From Luteimonas sp. MC1572 (lineage in GTDB: Bacteria > Pseudomonadota > Gammaproteobacteria > Xanthomonadales > Xanthomonadaceae), in assembly GCF_016615815.1 (NCBI RefSeq), contig NZ_CP067112.1, positions 2,790,001-2,854,000 of the forward strand: DNA of 64,000 nucleotides, written 5' to 3'. Of this stretch, positions 28,481 to 39,641 are shown in pieces (position 1 is the first letter of the stretch; each line of letters begins with the position of its first letter). The notes under the pieces are model-generated. The model had not been told where the DNA came from and ran no database searches. It saw only the letters and a program-made list of their open reading frames with translations. A program made the translations under genes and the position numbers.

Positions 28481-28573
28481 CGCGCACATTGATAGTTCGT
28501 GAAGAACTTCGTTAACTTTCTGTTGGATTCAGCCGACGTTTAGCGGGCCGCCCTGCAGCAGAATCTGAATGCG

Positions 28574-31333
28574 TCAATGCGCCTGTTCCCAGTTGTCGCC
28601 GATGCCGCTGTCGACCACCAGCGGCACGCGCAGGGCGGCTGCACCGGTCATGCGCTCCACCACCGCCGGCAACAGGGTGTCGACGAAATCCGCGTCGCAT
28701 TCGAACACCAGTTCGTCGTGCACCTGCAGGATCATCCGCGCGCGCTCGGCGTGCCCGGCCAGCCACGCATCCACCGAAACCATTGCGCGCTTGATGATGT
28801 CGGCCGCGGTGCCCTGCATCGGCGCGTTGATCGCCGCGCGCTCGGCGCCGGCGCGCTGCGGCTGCGTGCCGCGGCTGATGTACTCGAGGTAGAGGCGGCG
28901 GCCGGAGACCGTTTCCACGTAGCCCTGCTCGCGCGCCTGCGCGCGGGTGCGCTCCATGAAGTCGCGCACGCCCGGATAGCGCGAGAAATACAGCGCGATG
29001 TAGTCCTGCGCCTCGCCGCGTGGGATGCCGAGGTTGCGCGCCAGGCCGAACGCGCCCATGCCGTACATCAGCCCGAAGTTGATCGCCTTGGCGGCGCGGC
29101 GCTCGTCGCCGGTGACCTCGTCGAGCGTGCGCCCGAACACTTCCGCCGCCGTCGCGCGGTGGATGTCGGCGCCGGCCTCGAACGCCGCGACCAGCCCGGC
29201 GTCCTGCGACAGGTGCGCCATGATCCGCAGCTCGATCTGCGAGTAGTCGCAGGCCACCAGCTTGCGGCCCGGCGGCGCCACGAACGCGGTGCGGATGCGG
29301 CGACCATCCTCGGTACGGATCGGGATGTTCTGCAGGTTGGGATCGCTCGACGCCAGCCGCCCGGTGGCGGCGCCGGCCTGCTGGTAGCTGGTGTGCAGCC
29401 GGCCGGTGTCGGGGTTGATCATCTCCGGCAGCTTGTCGGTGTAGGTGCCGCGGAGCTTGGCCAGGCTGCGGTAGTCCAGGATCACCCGCGGCAGCTCGTG
29501 CAGGTCGGCGATCGCCTCGAGCGCCTCTTCGTTGGCGGAAGGCTGGCCTTTCGGCGTCTTCACCAGCGTCGGCAGCTTCAGTTCGTCGTAGAGCAGCGCG
29601 CAGACCTGCTTGGGCGAATCCAGGTTGAAGGTGCGCCCGGCAAGCTCGGTGGCGCGCTGCTGCAGCTCCAGCATGCGCCGGCCCAGGCCCGCGCCCTGGC
29701 GGCGCAGCTCGTCGGCGTCGACCAGCACGCCATTGGCCTCGATGCGCGCCAGCACCGGCACCAGCGGCATCTCGATGTCGCGGTACACGCCGGTGAGCCC
29801 TGGCTCATCGGCCAGCCGCGCTGACATCACGCGGTGCAGGCGGAGGGTGATGTCGGCATCCTCCGCGGCGTAGCGCGTGGCGTCGTCGATGGCGACCTGC
29901 GAGAACGGGATCTGCTTGGCGCCCTTGCCGGCGACGTCCTCGTAGGCGACGGTCTGGTAGCCGAGTTCGCGCCGTGCCAGCGAATCCATGTCGTGGCGCG
30001 CGCGCCCCGAATCGAGCACGAAGCTCTCCAGCAGCGTGTCGTCGGCGTAGCCGGCAACGGCCACGCCGTGGCGGCGCAACACGTGCAGGTCGTACTTGCC
30101 GTTCTGGCCGACCTTGCGCACCGCGGGGTCTTCCAGCAGCGGCCGGAGCGCGTCGAGCGCTTCGGCGCGCGGCAGCTGCGCAGGCGCGCCGGGGTAGTCG
30201 TGGCCCAGCGGGAGGTAGGCAGCGTGCCCCGGCTCGAGGCAGAAGCTGATGCCGACCAGGTTGGCGCGCATGGCGTCGAGCGAATCGGTCTCGGTGTCGA
30301 GCGCGAACAGACCCGCGGCGCGCAGGCGCGCGATCCAGTCGTGCAGCTGTGCAGCCTCGAGCACGGTCTCGTAGCGGCCCGGTGCGGCGAGCGCCGGATC
30401 GGTCGGGGCCGCCGGCGCGCTCGGCGCCACGAATCCGGCACCGGGGCGGCTGAATCCGGCACGCGCCGGCACCACGCCCGCGGCGTTGCCACCGTCGAGG
30501 TCCTTCAGCGCCTGCACGAATCCGTAGCGCTGGTAGAGCGCGCGCAGGGTCTCGGTGGCGGGCTCGCGCAGGCGCAGCGCCTCGGGCTCCAGGCCCAGCT
30601 CCAGATCGGTGCGGATGGTGGCCAGGGTCCGGTTGAGCGGCAGCCGGTCGAGCGCCTCGCGCAGGTTGTCGCCGATCTTGCCCTTGACCTCGGCGGCATT
30701 GGCGATCACGCCGTCCAGCGAGTCGTACGCCGCCAGCCACTTGGCCGCGGTCTTCGGCCCGCACTTGTCGATGCCCGGGATGTTGTCGACCGCGTCGCCC
30801 ATCAGCGCCAGGAAGTCGACGATCTGGTCGGGGCGCACGCCGAATTTCGCGAATACCGCTTCGGCGGAATCGGTGCGGCTGCCGCTCATGGTGTTGACCA
30901 GTGCCACGCCCGGGCGCACCAGCTGCGCGAAATCCTTGTCGCCGGTGGAGATGGTGACGTCGATGCCGTCCGCGGCGGCGGCGAGTGCCAGCGTACCGAT
31001 GACGTCGTCCGCCTCCACGCCCGGCACCCGCAGGATCGGCAGGCCCAGGGCCTCGACGATCCCGCACATCGGCTGCACCTGCGCGCGCAGGTCGTCGGGC
31101 ATCGGTGGGCGGTTGGCCTTGTAGTCCGGGAATATGTCGTCGCGGAAGGTCTTGCCGGGCGCGTCGACCACGAAGGCCACGAAGTCCGGCTTTTCCTTCA
31201 GCGTTGCGCGCAGCATGTTGACCACGCCGAACAGCGCGCCGGTCGGCTCGCCCTCGGCGTTCGACAGCGGCGGCAGCGCGTGGAAGGCGCGGTAGAGGTA
31301 GGAGGAACCGTCGATCAGGACCAGGCGCGTCAT
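28574..31333 (-). CDS. polA: DNA polymerase I
   Basis: 919 residues (E. coli 928). Three domains in order. The first is 5'-3' exonuclease/FEN (1-~290, with LIDGSSYLYRAFHALP and GDKDFAQL). The second is 3'-5' proofreading exonuclease (~320-510), which keeps the acidic motif DTETDSLD and looks active. The third is family A polymerase, with motif A DYSQIELRIMAHLS, the O-helix block RRAAKAINFGLMYGMG and motif C QVHDELVFE. It functions in Okazaki fragment maturation and excision repair, beside ung and xthA in this window. It is divergent from the DUF2782 lipoprotein gene. Confidence 0.98.
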   Translation of the reverse strand: MTRLVLIDGSSYLYRAFHALPPLSNAEGEPTGALFGVVNMLRATLKEKPDFVAFVVDAPGKTFRDDIFPDYKANRPPMPDDLRAQVQPMCGIVEALGLPILRVPGVEADDVIGTLALAAAADGIDVTISTGDKDFAQLVRPGVALVNTMSGSRTDSAEAVFAKFGVRPDQIVDFLALMGDAVDNIPGIDKCGPKTAAKWLAAYDSLDGVIANAAEVKGKIGDNLREALDRLPLNRTLATIRTDLELGLEPEALRLREPATETLRALYQRYGFVQALKDLDGGNAAGVVPARAGFSRPGAGFVAPSAPAAPTDPALAAPGRYETVLEAAQLHDWIARLRAAGLFALDTETDSLDAMRANLVGISFCLEPGHAAYLPLGHDYPGAPAQLPRAEALDALRPLLEDPAVRKVGQNGKYDLHVLRRHGVAVAGYADDTLLESFVLDSGRARHDMDSLARRELGYQTVAYEDVAGKGAKQIPFSQVAIDDATRYAAEDADITLRLHRVMSARLADEPGLTGVYRDIEMPLVPVLARIEANGVLVDADELRRQGAGLGRRMLELQQRATELAGRTFNLDSPKQVCALLYDELKLPTLVKTPKGQPSANEEALEAIADLHELPRVILDYRSLAKLRGTYTDKLPEMINPDTGRLHTSYQQAGAATGRLASSDPNLQNIPIRTEDGRRIRTAFVAPPGRKLVACDYSQIELRIMAHLSQDAGLVAAFEAGADIHRATAAEVFGRTLDEVTGDERRAAKAINFGLMYGMGAFGLARNLGIPRGEAQDYIALYFSRYPGVRDFMERTRAQAREQGYVETVSGRRLYLEYISRGTQPQRAGAERAAINAPMQGTAADIIKRAMVSVDAWLAGHAERARMILQVHDELVFECDADFVDTLLPAVVERMTGAAALRVPLVVDSGIGDNWEQAH

Positions 31334-31408
31334 GCCGCGGATTCTACGTGGTCGCCGGGCGACGGCGGCGCTGGCGCATACTCACGACCCTTGCCACGGG
31401 AGAACGCC

Positions 31409-31696
31409 ATGAAGCGCCTTGCGACCACCCTGCTCGTTGCCATGTCCCTGGGCGCATGCGCCAGCATGGGCGATCCCGCCACCGGCATCCCGGCCGACGC
31501 CGAGCAGGCCACCCGCACCGAGTCCAACGGCGACGTGGTCACCGAGTACCGCGTCGACGGCCGCCTGCGCGCGTTGAAGGTCACGCCGTCGCGCGGCGCG
31601 CCGTACTACCTGTTCGACCGCAATGGCGACGGCATCGTCGACGACGAACGCGACGGCGTGTCACCCGTCTACTTCAAGCTGTTCGAGTGGAACTGA
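31409..31696 (+). CDS. DUF2782 small lipoprotein
   Basis: 95-residue protein with a lipoprotein signal peptide: hydrophobic core and lipobox ending at LGAC (Cys17). The mature part contains EYRVDGRLRALKVTPSRGAPYYL and a DRNGDG-containing segment typical of DUF2782, a family that sits next to polA in gammaproteobacteria. A GGGAG site precedes the ATG. The stop lies inside the start region of the next gene (10-base overlap), so translation of the DUF502 protein is probably coupled. Function unknown. Confidence 0.85.
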   Translation: MKRLATTLLVAMSLGACASMGDPATGIPADAEQATRTESNGDVVTEYRVDGRLRALKVTPSRGAPYYLFDRNGDGIVDDERDGVSPVYFKLFEWN

Positions 31697-32376
31697 AACC
31701 GGCCGCCAGCGCGGCGCCCGCCGGCGGCAAGCGCCTAAACCCGCTGCTCGGCACCTGGCTGACCGGCCTGCTGGCGGTGCTGCCACTGGTGCTGACCCTG
31801 GTGCTGCTGGGCTGGGCGGTGGGCATCGTCAACCGGTTCATCGGCCCGAACAGCCTGTTCGGTCGTTCGTTCACGGTGTTCGGCGACTGGTTCGCCGCGC
31901 ACCCGATGCTGGCGTACCTGTTCGGCACGTTGCTGCTGGTGGTGGTCATCTACGTGCTGGGCCTGCTGGTGCAGTCGCGCCTCAAGGCGCCGATGAAGGC
32001 GCTGCTCGACGGCACCATGCGCCGCATCCCGCTGGTCGGCAGCGTCTACGCGCTGGCCGACCGCTTCGTGTCGGTGATCGGCGACCGCCAGGAGGCGGAC
32101 ATCGCGGCAATGAGCCCGGTGTGGTGCTTCTTCGGTGGCGACGGCGTGGCCGTGCTTGGCCTGCTGCCCAATCCGGAGCCGGTGCACATCGACGGCCGCA
32201 CCTACCTGACCGTGCTGGTGCCCACCGCGCCCATCCCGGTCGGAGGCGGGCTGCTCTACGTGCCCGCGGAGTGGGTGAAACCGGCCGATTTCGGTATCGA
32301 CACCCTGACCAGCGTGTACCTGTCGATGGGCATTACCCTGCCGCGTGGTAAAATTCCGCGTTCCGTTGGGGAGTAG
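31687..32376 (+). CDS. DUF502 inner-membrane protein
   Basis: 229-residue protein of the DUF502 family: two TM helices (about residues 25-48 and 75-98), then a conserved soluble domain with the RIPLVGSVYALADRFV and VPTAPIPVGGGLLYVPAEWV blocks. GTG at 31687 is the only sensible start and overlaps the DUF2782 stop. The last codons and the TAG stop coincide with the conserved GGGGAGTAG core of the manganese riboswitch that follows, so the C-terminal coding sequence is constrained by the aptamer. Function unknown; location inner membrane. Confidence 0.87.
   Translation: MELKPAASAAPAGGKRLNPLLGTWLTGLLAVLPLVLTLVLLGWAVGIVNRFIGPNSLFGRSFTVFGDWFAAHPMLAYLFGTLLLVVVIYVLGLLVQSRLKAPMKALLDGTMRRIPLVGSVYALADRFVSVIGDRQEADIAAMSPVWCFFGGDGVAVLGLLPNPEPVHIDGRTYLTVLVPTAPIPVGGGLLYVPAEWVKPADFGIDTLTSVYLSMGITLPRGKIPRSVGE
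32327..32354 (+). promoter_or_regulatory. Candidate promoter for the mntP riboswitch transcript, inside the DUF502 gene
   Basis: TAAAAT (32349-32354), one mismatch from TATAAT, lies 16 bases after TGGGCA and about 14 bases before the conserved start of the aptamer. Location fits; the -35 is weak. Confidence 0.4.
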
Positions 32377-32506
32377 CCGGCTTCCGTCCCCGGAAGCGTC
32401 CGCGTCAACATGCTCGGCAACACATGCCGTGGCGCGGAACACCATCCAGGTTGGCGAGACCATCGGCACGCAGGTGCGATCTCCGGGTCGGGCAGGCCGC
32501 GTGCCG
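32366..32506 (+). promoter_or_regulatory. yybP-ykoY manganese riboswitch upstream of mntP
   Basis: The aptamer core is recognisable: GGGGAGTAG at 32368-32376, TCAACATGCTCGG from 32405, and GCGAGACC near 32454-32461. These are the invariant elements of the yybP-ykoY class, which binds Mn(II) and controls MntP-type exporters. Downstream, CGGCACGC (32464-32471) pairs perfectly with GCGTGCCG (32499-32506) and may be part of the expression platform; with no T-run after it, control at translation is more likely than termination. Confidence 0.9.
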
Positions 32507-32535
32507 TTGTCCGCACGCCCGGCCCTGGACCCCAC

Positions 32536-33105
32536 ATGCATCCACTTTCGATCCTCCTGCTCGGCATCGCGATGTCGACCGACGCGTTTGCCGCCGCCGT
32601 CGGCAAGGGCGCGGCGATGCGCACGCCACGGCTGCGCGATGCGCTGCGCGCCGGGCTGATCTTCGGCGTCATAGAGGGCCTGACGCCCGTCATCGGCTGG
32701 GCACTGGGCACCGCGGCCGCACCGTACGTGCGTGCCTGGGATCACTGGATCGCGTTCACGCTGCTGGTGCTGCTTGGCCTGCGCATGATCTGGGCCGGAC
32801 TGCGCAGCGACGATGATGCAGGCGATCCACCGAACCACCACGGATTCTGGGCACTCGCCGCCACCGGGTTCGCGACAAGCATCGATGCGATGGTGGTCGG
32901 CGTGGGCCTCGCGTTCCTCGACGTCAACATCATGGTGGTGGCGGCAGTGATCGGACTGACCACGCTGGTGATGGTGACCCTGGGCATCCTGCTGGGCCGC
33001 ATGTTGGGCGCACTGGCGGGCAAGCGCGCCGAGATCGGCGGCGGCGTGATGCTGCTGGTGATCGGCTGCTTCATCCTCTACGAGCACGTCACCGGCGCAG
33101 CGTGA
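32536..33105 (+). CDS. mntP: Manganese efflux pump MntP
   Basis: Inner-membrane exporter protecting against excess Mn(II). 189 residues with six TM helices in two homologous halves; the conserved acidic motifs [13 protein letters not shown] (TM1) and [11 protein letters not shown] (TM4) are present. The ATG at 32536 gives the standard N-terminus ([14 protein letters not shown]). The upstream riboswitch both supports the assignment and explains its regulation: Mn(II) binding should raise expression. Confidence 0.95.
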   Translation: MHPLSILLLGIAMSTDAFAAAVGKGAAMRTPRLRDALRAGLIFGVIEGLTPVIGWALGTAAAPYVRAWDHWIAFTLLVLLGLRMIWAGLRSDDDAGDPPNHHGFWALAATGFATSIDAMVVGVGLAFLDVNIMVVAAVIGLTTLVMVTLGILLGRMLGALAGKRAEIGGGVMLLVIGCFILYEHVTGAA

Positions 33106-33191
33106 GGTCGCAGTGTTCGCGGCACGCGCCACTTCACGTTACGTACAATGCGTCGGCAACAGAATCCTCGAAACAGAACAGATGGAATCGA

Positions 33192-33437
33192 ATGTACGGT
33201 CGCGAGCGACGCAAGCCGCAGGCCAGTGAGCCTGCGGCGCTGCGCGCCGGTCTTACGCCGGCACAACTGAAGGCACTGGAGACGCTTGAGCATTTCAGCT
33301 GGACGCTGAAGTTCGTGCGCCGGCCGATGTTCGAGGATCCGGTTCCGGTGGTCGTAGACCGCGAAGGCAAGCGCCATGCCGTCTTGCTTCCCGACGGCAC
33401 ACTCGACGACTCGCCCGCGTTCCCGATCCGCGACTGA
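33192..33437 (+). CDS. Small conserved hypothetical protein next to uvrD
   Basis: 81-residue soluble protein beginning MYGRERRKPQ, with an amphipathic segment LTPAQLKALETLEHF and the strand-like stretch WTLKFVRRPMFEDPVPVVV, ending in FPIRD. No signal peptide, TM segment or cysteine. I do not recognise a named function; similar short proteins are known in gammaproteobacteria. It converges on uvrD with a 10-base gap. The coding call rests on its protein-like composition and clean fit between mntP and uvrD; the exact start is moderately certain. Confidence 0.7.
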   Translation: MYGRERRKPQASEPAALRAGLTPAQLKALETLEHFSWTLKFVRRPMFEDPVPVVVDREGKRHAVLLPDGTLDDSPAFPIRD

Positions 33438-33447
33438 CGCGCCGCCC

Positions 33448-35628
33448 TCAGGCCGGCTGCAGCTTCGCGTAGGCCATCACCAGCCACTTGCTGCCGACGT
33501 CGTCGAAGTTGACCTGCACGCGCGCATGCGCGCCCGCGCCCTCGATGTCGGTCACCACGCCGCCGCCGAAGCTGGCGTGGAGCACGTTCTGTCCGACCAT
33601 CAGCCCGGCCGTGTCCTCGACCAGCGCGTGACCGTGGTCGCGCCGCGGAGTGGGCGTGAAGCGCGGCCGCTGCACCTGCACCTTCGGCCGCACCTCGTTG
33701 AGCAGGGCCGACGGGATCTCGCGCAGGAAGCGCGACGGCATGCCGTACATGTCCTGGCCGTGCAGGCGCCGCGTCTCGGCATGGCTCAGCACCAGCTTCT
33801 GGCGCGCACGGGTGATGCCCACGTAGGCCAGCCGCCGTTCCTCTTCGAGGCGCCCGGCCTCTTCGATGGAGCGCGTGTTCGGGAACAGGCCTTCTTCCAG
33901 GCCCGCCAGGAACACCAGCGGGAACTCCAGGCCCTTCGCGCTGTGCAGGGTCATCAGCTGCACGCCGTCCTCGCCGGCCTGGGCCTGGCCTTCGCCGGCT
34001 TCGAGCGCGGCGTAGGCGAGGAACGCCACCAGGTCGTCCATGCCGGCGCTGTCGTCGTCGTCGCCGCGCACGAAGCGTGAGGCCACCGACACCAGCTCGT
34101 CGAGGTTGTCGACGCGCGAGTCGAGGCTGCCCTTGGACTCGCGCGCGTAGTGCTCGCGCAGGCCCGACCGCAGCAGCACGTGGTCGATCTTGTCCTTGAG
34201 CGGCAATTCGCCGAGCTCGCCGCCGATCGCGTCGATCAGCATGTGGAATGCCGCCAGCGCGTTGCGCGCACGCCCGGCCAGCCCGCCCGACTGCGCTTCG
34301 CGCACCGACGCCTCCCACAGCGACACGCTGTCGCGGCGCGCACGCATGCGCACTTCGTCCAGCGTGCGCCCGCCGATGCCGCGCACCGGCGTGTTGACCG
34401 CGCGCTCGAAGGCGGCGTCGTCGGCGTGGTTGGCGACCAGGCGCAGGTAGGCCAGCGTGTCCTTGACCTCGGCGCGTTCGAAGAAGCGCACGCCGCCATA
34501 GACGCGGTACGGCAGCTGCGCGGCGAGCAGCTTCTCCTCGATGATCCGCGACTGCGCGTTGCTGCGGTACAGCACCGCGCAATCACCGTGGCTGCCGCCG
34601 TCGCGCACCCACTCGCGGATGCGGCCGACGATGTACTCGGCCTCGTCGATCTCGTTGTAGGCCGCGAACAGGTCGATCGGGTCGCCCTGCCCGCTTTCCG
34701 TCCACAGCCGCTTGCCGAGTCGCTGCGGGTTGTGGGCGATCACCGCGTTGGCGGCGTCGAGGATGCTGGCGGTGGAGCGGTAGTTCTGCTCCAGGCGGAT
34801 GGTCTGCGCGCCGTCGAAATCCTGCAGGAAGCGCTGCACGTTCTCGACCTTGGCGCCGCGCCAGCCGTAGATCGCCTGGTCGTCGTCGCCGACCACGAAC
34901 ACCTGGCCGGCCTCGCCGGCCAGCAGCCGCACGAACCCGTACTGGATGGGGTTGGTGTCCTGGAACTCGTCGACCAGCAGGTGCGCGAAGCGCTGGCGGT
35001 AGTGCGCCAGCAGCACCGGCGTGTCGCGCAGCAACTCGTGCGCGCGCAGCAGGATCTCGGCGAAGTCCACCAGCCCGGCGCGGTCGCAGCGCTCCTGGTA
35101 CAGCGCGTACGCCTTGAGCATCACCGACGACCACTCGTCCTGGCCGTCCTGGATGTGCGCCGCGCGCCGGCCTTCATCCTTCTGCGCGTTGATCCACCAC
35201 GCGATCTGCCGTGGCGGAAAGCGTGCTTCGTCCAGCTCGAGCTGCTGCACCACGCGCTTCACCAGCCGCAGCTGGTCGTCGGAATCGAGGATCTGGAACG
35301 CTTCCGGCAGCTTCGCGTCCTGCCAATGCAGGCGCAGCAGGCGGTGCGCCAGGCCGTGGAAGGTGCCGATCCACAGGCCGCGACTGCCATGGCGCAGCAG
35401 CGCGTCGGTGCGGTGGCGCATCTCCGCCGCGGCCTTGTTGGTGAAGGTGACCGCGAAGATGCCGTGCACCGGCACCGCGTAGACCTCGTTCAGCCAGGCG
35501 ATGCGGTGGGTGAGCACGCGGGTCTTGCCCGAACCGGCGCCGGCAAGCACCAGGTAGTGGCCGGGAGGCGCCGAAACGGCCTCGCGCTGGGCCTCGTTGA
35601 GGCCGTCGAGCAGGTGGGAGACATCCAT
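33448..35628 (-). CDS. uvrD: DNA helicase II UvrD
   Basis: Superfamily 1A 3'-5' helicase for nucleotide-excision and mismatch repair. 726 residues (E. coli 720). Motif I GAGSGKT is at residues ~30-36, Ia FTNKAAAEM, II VDEFQDTN, III DDDQAIYGWRGA, IV RLEQNYRS, V TLHSAKGLEFP, VI YVGITRARQ; the C-terminal Tudor-like segment (VLHASFGGGVVTDIEG) that binds RNA polymerase in PcrA/UvrD is present. Located 63 bases downstream of the YqhA-like gene on the same strand. Confidence 0.97.
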   Translation of the reverse strand: MDVSHLLDGLNEAQREAVSAPPGHYLVLAGAGSGKTRVLTHRIAWLNEVYAVPVHGIFAVTFTNKAAAEMRHRTDALLRHGSRGLWIGTFHGLAHRLLRLHWQDAKLPEAFQILDSDDQLRLVKRVVQQLELDEARFPPRQIAWWINAQKDEGRRAAHIQDGQDEWSSVMLKAYALYQERCDRAGLVDFAEILLRAHELLRDTPVLLAHYRQRFAHLLVDEFQDTNPIQYGFVRLLAGEAGQVFVVGDDDQAIYGWRGAKVENVQRFLQDFDGAQTIRLEQNYRSTASILDAANAVIAHNPQRLGKRLWTESGQGDPIDLFAAYNEIDEAEYIVGRIREWVRDGGSHGDCAVLYRSNAQSRIIEEKLLAAQLPYRVYGGVRFFERAEVKDTLAYLRLVANHADDAAFERAVNTPVRGIGGRTLDEVRMRARRDSVSLWEASVREAQSGGLAGRARNALAAFHMLIDAIGGELGELPLKDKIDHVLLRSGLREHYARESKGSLDSRVDNLDELVSVASRFVRGDDDDSAGMDDLVAFLAYAALEAGEGQAQAGEDGVQLMTLHSAKGLEFPLVFLAGLEEGLFPNTRSIEEAGRLEEERRLAYVGITRARQKLVLSHAETRRLHGQDMYGMPSRFLREIPSALLNEVRPKVQVQRPRFTPTPRRDHGHALVEDTAGLMVGQNVLHASFGGGVVTDIEGAGAHARVQVNFDDVGSKWLVMAYAKLQPA

Positions 35629-35691
35629 CGCGGCATTTTACGCGACGCGGGGCGCCCCCACCGGACGGCGCGGCGCGCGGCCGCGCCGCGC

Positions 35692-36324
35692 TCAGTGCGC
35701 GTGTTCGCGCCGGGTGGCCGACCCCGTCATCAGCTTGTCGGTCCAGGCGATGCCCATCGCCGACAGGATGAAGGCGAAATGGATCACCGTCTGCCACAGC
35801 ACGCCCATCTCGGTGGCGTTGGTGCAGGCCTTGCCCTTGATGCCCGCCGCGGCGGCGGCGGTCACCGCGGCAATGCCCTCGGCCGACGTGCAGTACGGCA
35901 GCCCGCTGCCCAGCGTGCCGGCTTCGATGAAGGTCTTCAGCAGGTGGATGGACGAGATGCCGATGATCGCCATCGCCAGCTTCACCTTGAGCACGCTGGC
36001 GTTCACGTGCGACAGCCATTCCGGCTGGTCCGGGTGGTCCTTCAGCCCAAGGCGCGAGACGAATGTCTCGTAGCCGCCCACGATCACCATCACCAGCAGG
36101 TTGGAGATCATCACCACGTCGATCAGGCCGAGCACGATCAGCATGATCTCCTGCTCGCCCAGCGACGGGGTCAGCTGGATCAGGTGCACCAGCTCCTTGG
36201 CGAACAGGAACACGTACACGCACTGCGCGGCGATCAGGCCCAGGTACAGCGGGAGCTGCAGCCAGCGGGAACTGAAGATGAGGTGGGAGAGCAGGCCGAG
36301 CCTGGGTGCTGGGGGTCGCGACAT
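35692..36324 (-). CDS. YqhA/UPF0114-family inner-membrane protein
   Basis: 210 residues with four TM segments: [16 protein letters not shown], the [26 protein letters not shown] block that marks the YqhA (TIGR00645) family, [23 protein letters not shown] and [19 protein letters not shown]. An insert of about 40 residues with two cysteines (YCTSAEG and KACTNATE) lies between TM3 and TM4 and is probably periplasmic; it is longer than in E. coli YqhA (164 aa). The start at 36324 was preferred over an upstream ATG that would add 48 non-conserved residues. Function not established. Confidence 0.87.
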   Translation of the reverse strand: MSRPPAPRLGLLSHLIFSSRWLQLPLYLGLIAAQCVYVFLFAKELVHLIQLTPSLGEQEIMLIVLGLIDVVMISNLLVMVIVGGYETFVSRLGLKDHPDQPEWLSHVNASVLKVKLAMAIIGISSIHLLKTFIEAGTLGSGLPYCTSAEGIAAVTAAAAAGIKGKACTNATEMGVLWQTVIHFAFILSAMGIAWTDKLMTGSATRREHAH

Positions 36325-36508
36325 CGGGATCCTTGGCGAGGGAAAAACCGGCGAAGCGTAGCGGCCGTCCGCCGCCGCTGCCAAGCGGCACGACGTTGAC
36401 CCCCGCCAGCGCCCCGCCGGGGCGACGTGACGCAGCGTTGCGCCCGCGCGCGCGCGTCGGCGAGGCACGCCGGCCTAGACTCCACTGCCCACCCGCGAGG
36501 AGCCCGCC

Positions 36509-39557
<3,049 letters not shown>

Positions 39558-39641
39558 CGCGCACCCATGACCTGCGGCCCGTTGCGGGCCGCGGCAGCGG
39601 GGGTTAGCGTCGCCGCTCCAGCCACACGGACCGACGCTGCC

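Noticed and set aside
28489..28517. TTGATA-N17-TTAACT as a + strand promoter antisense to polA
   Set aside because: The -10 matches consensus at only three positions and no transcript target is evident; mentioned only as a weak possibility.
39572..39594. Inverted repeat after the DPP IV gene as a terminator
   Set aside because: Only a 7-bp stem with no T-run; too weak to call in sequence this GC-rich.
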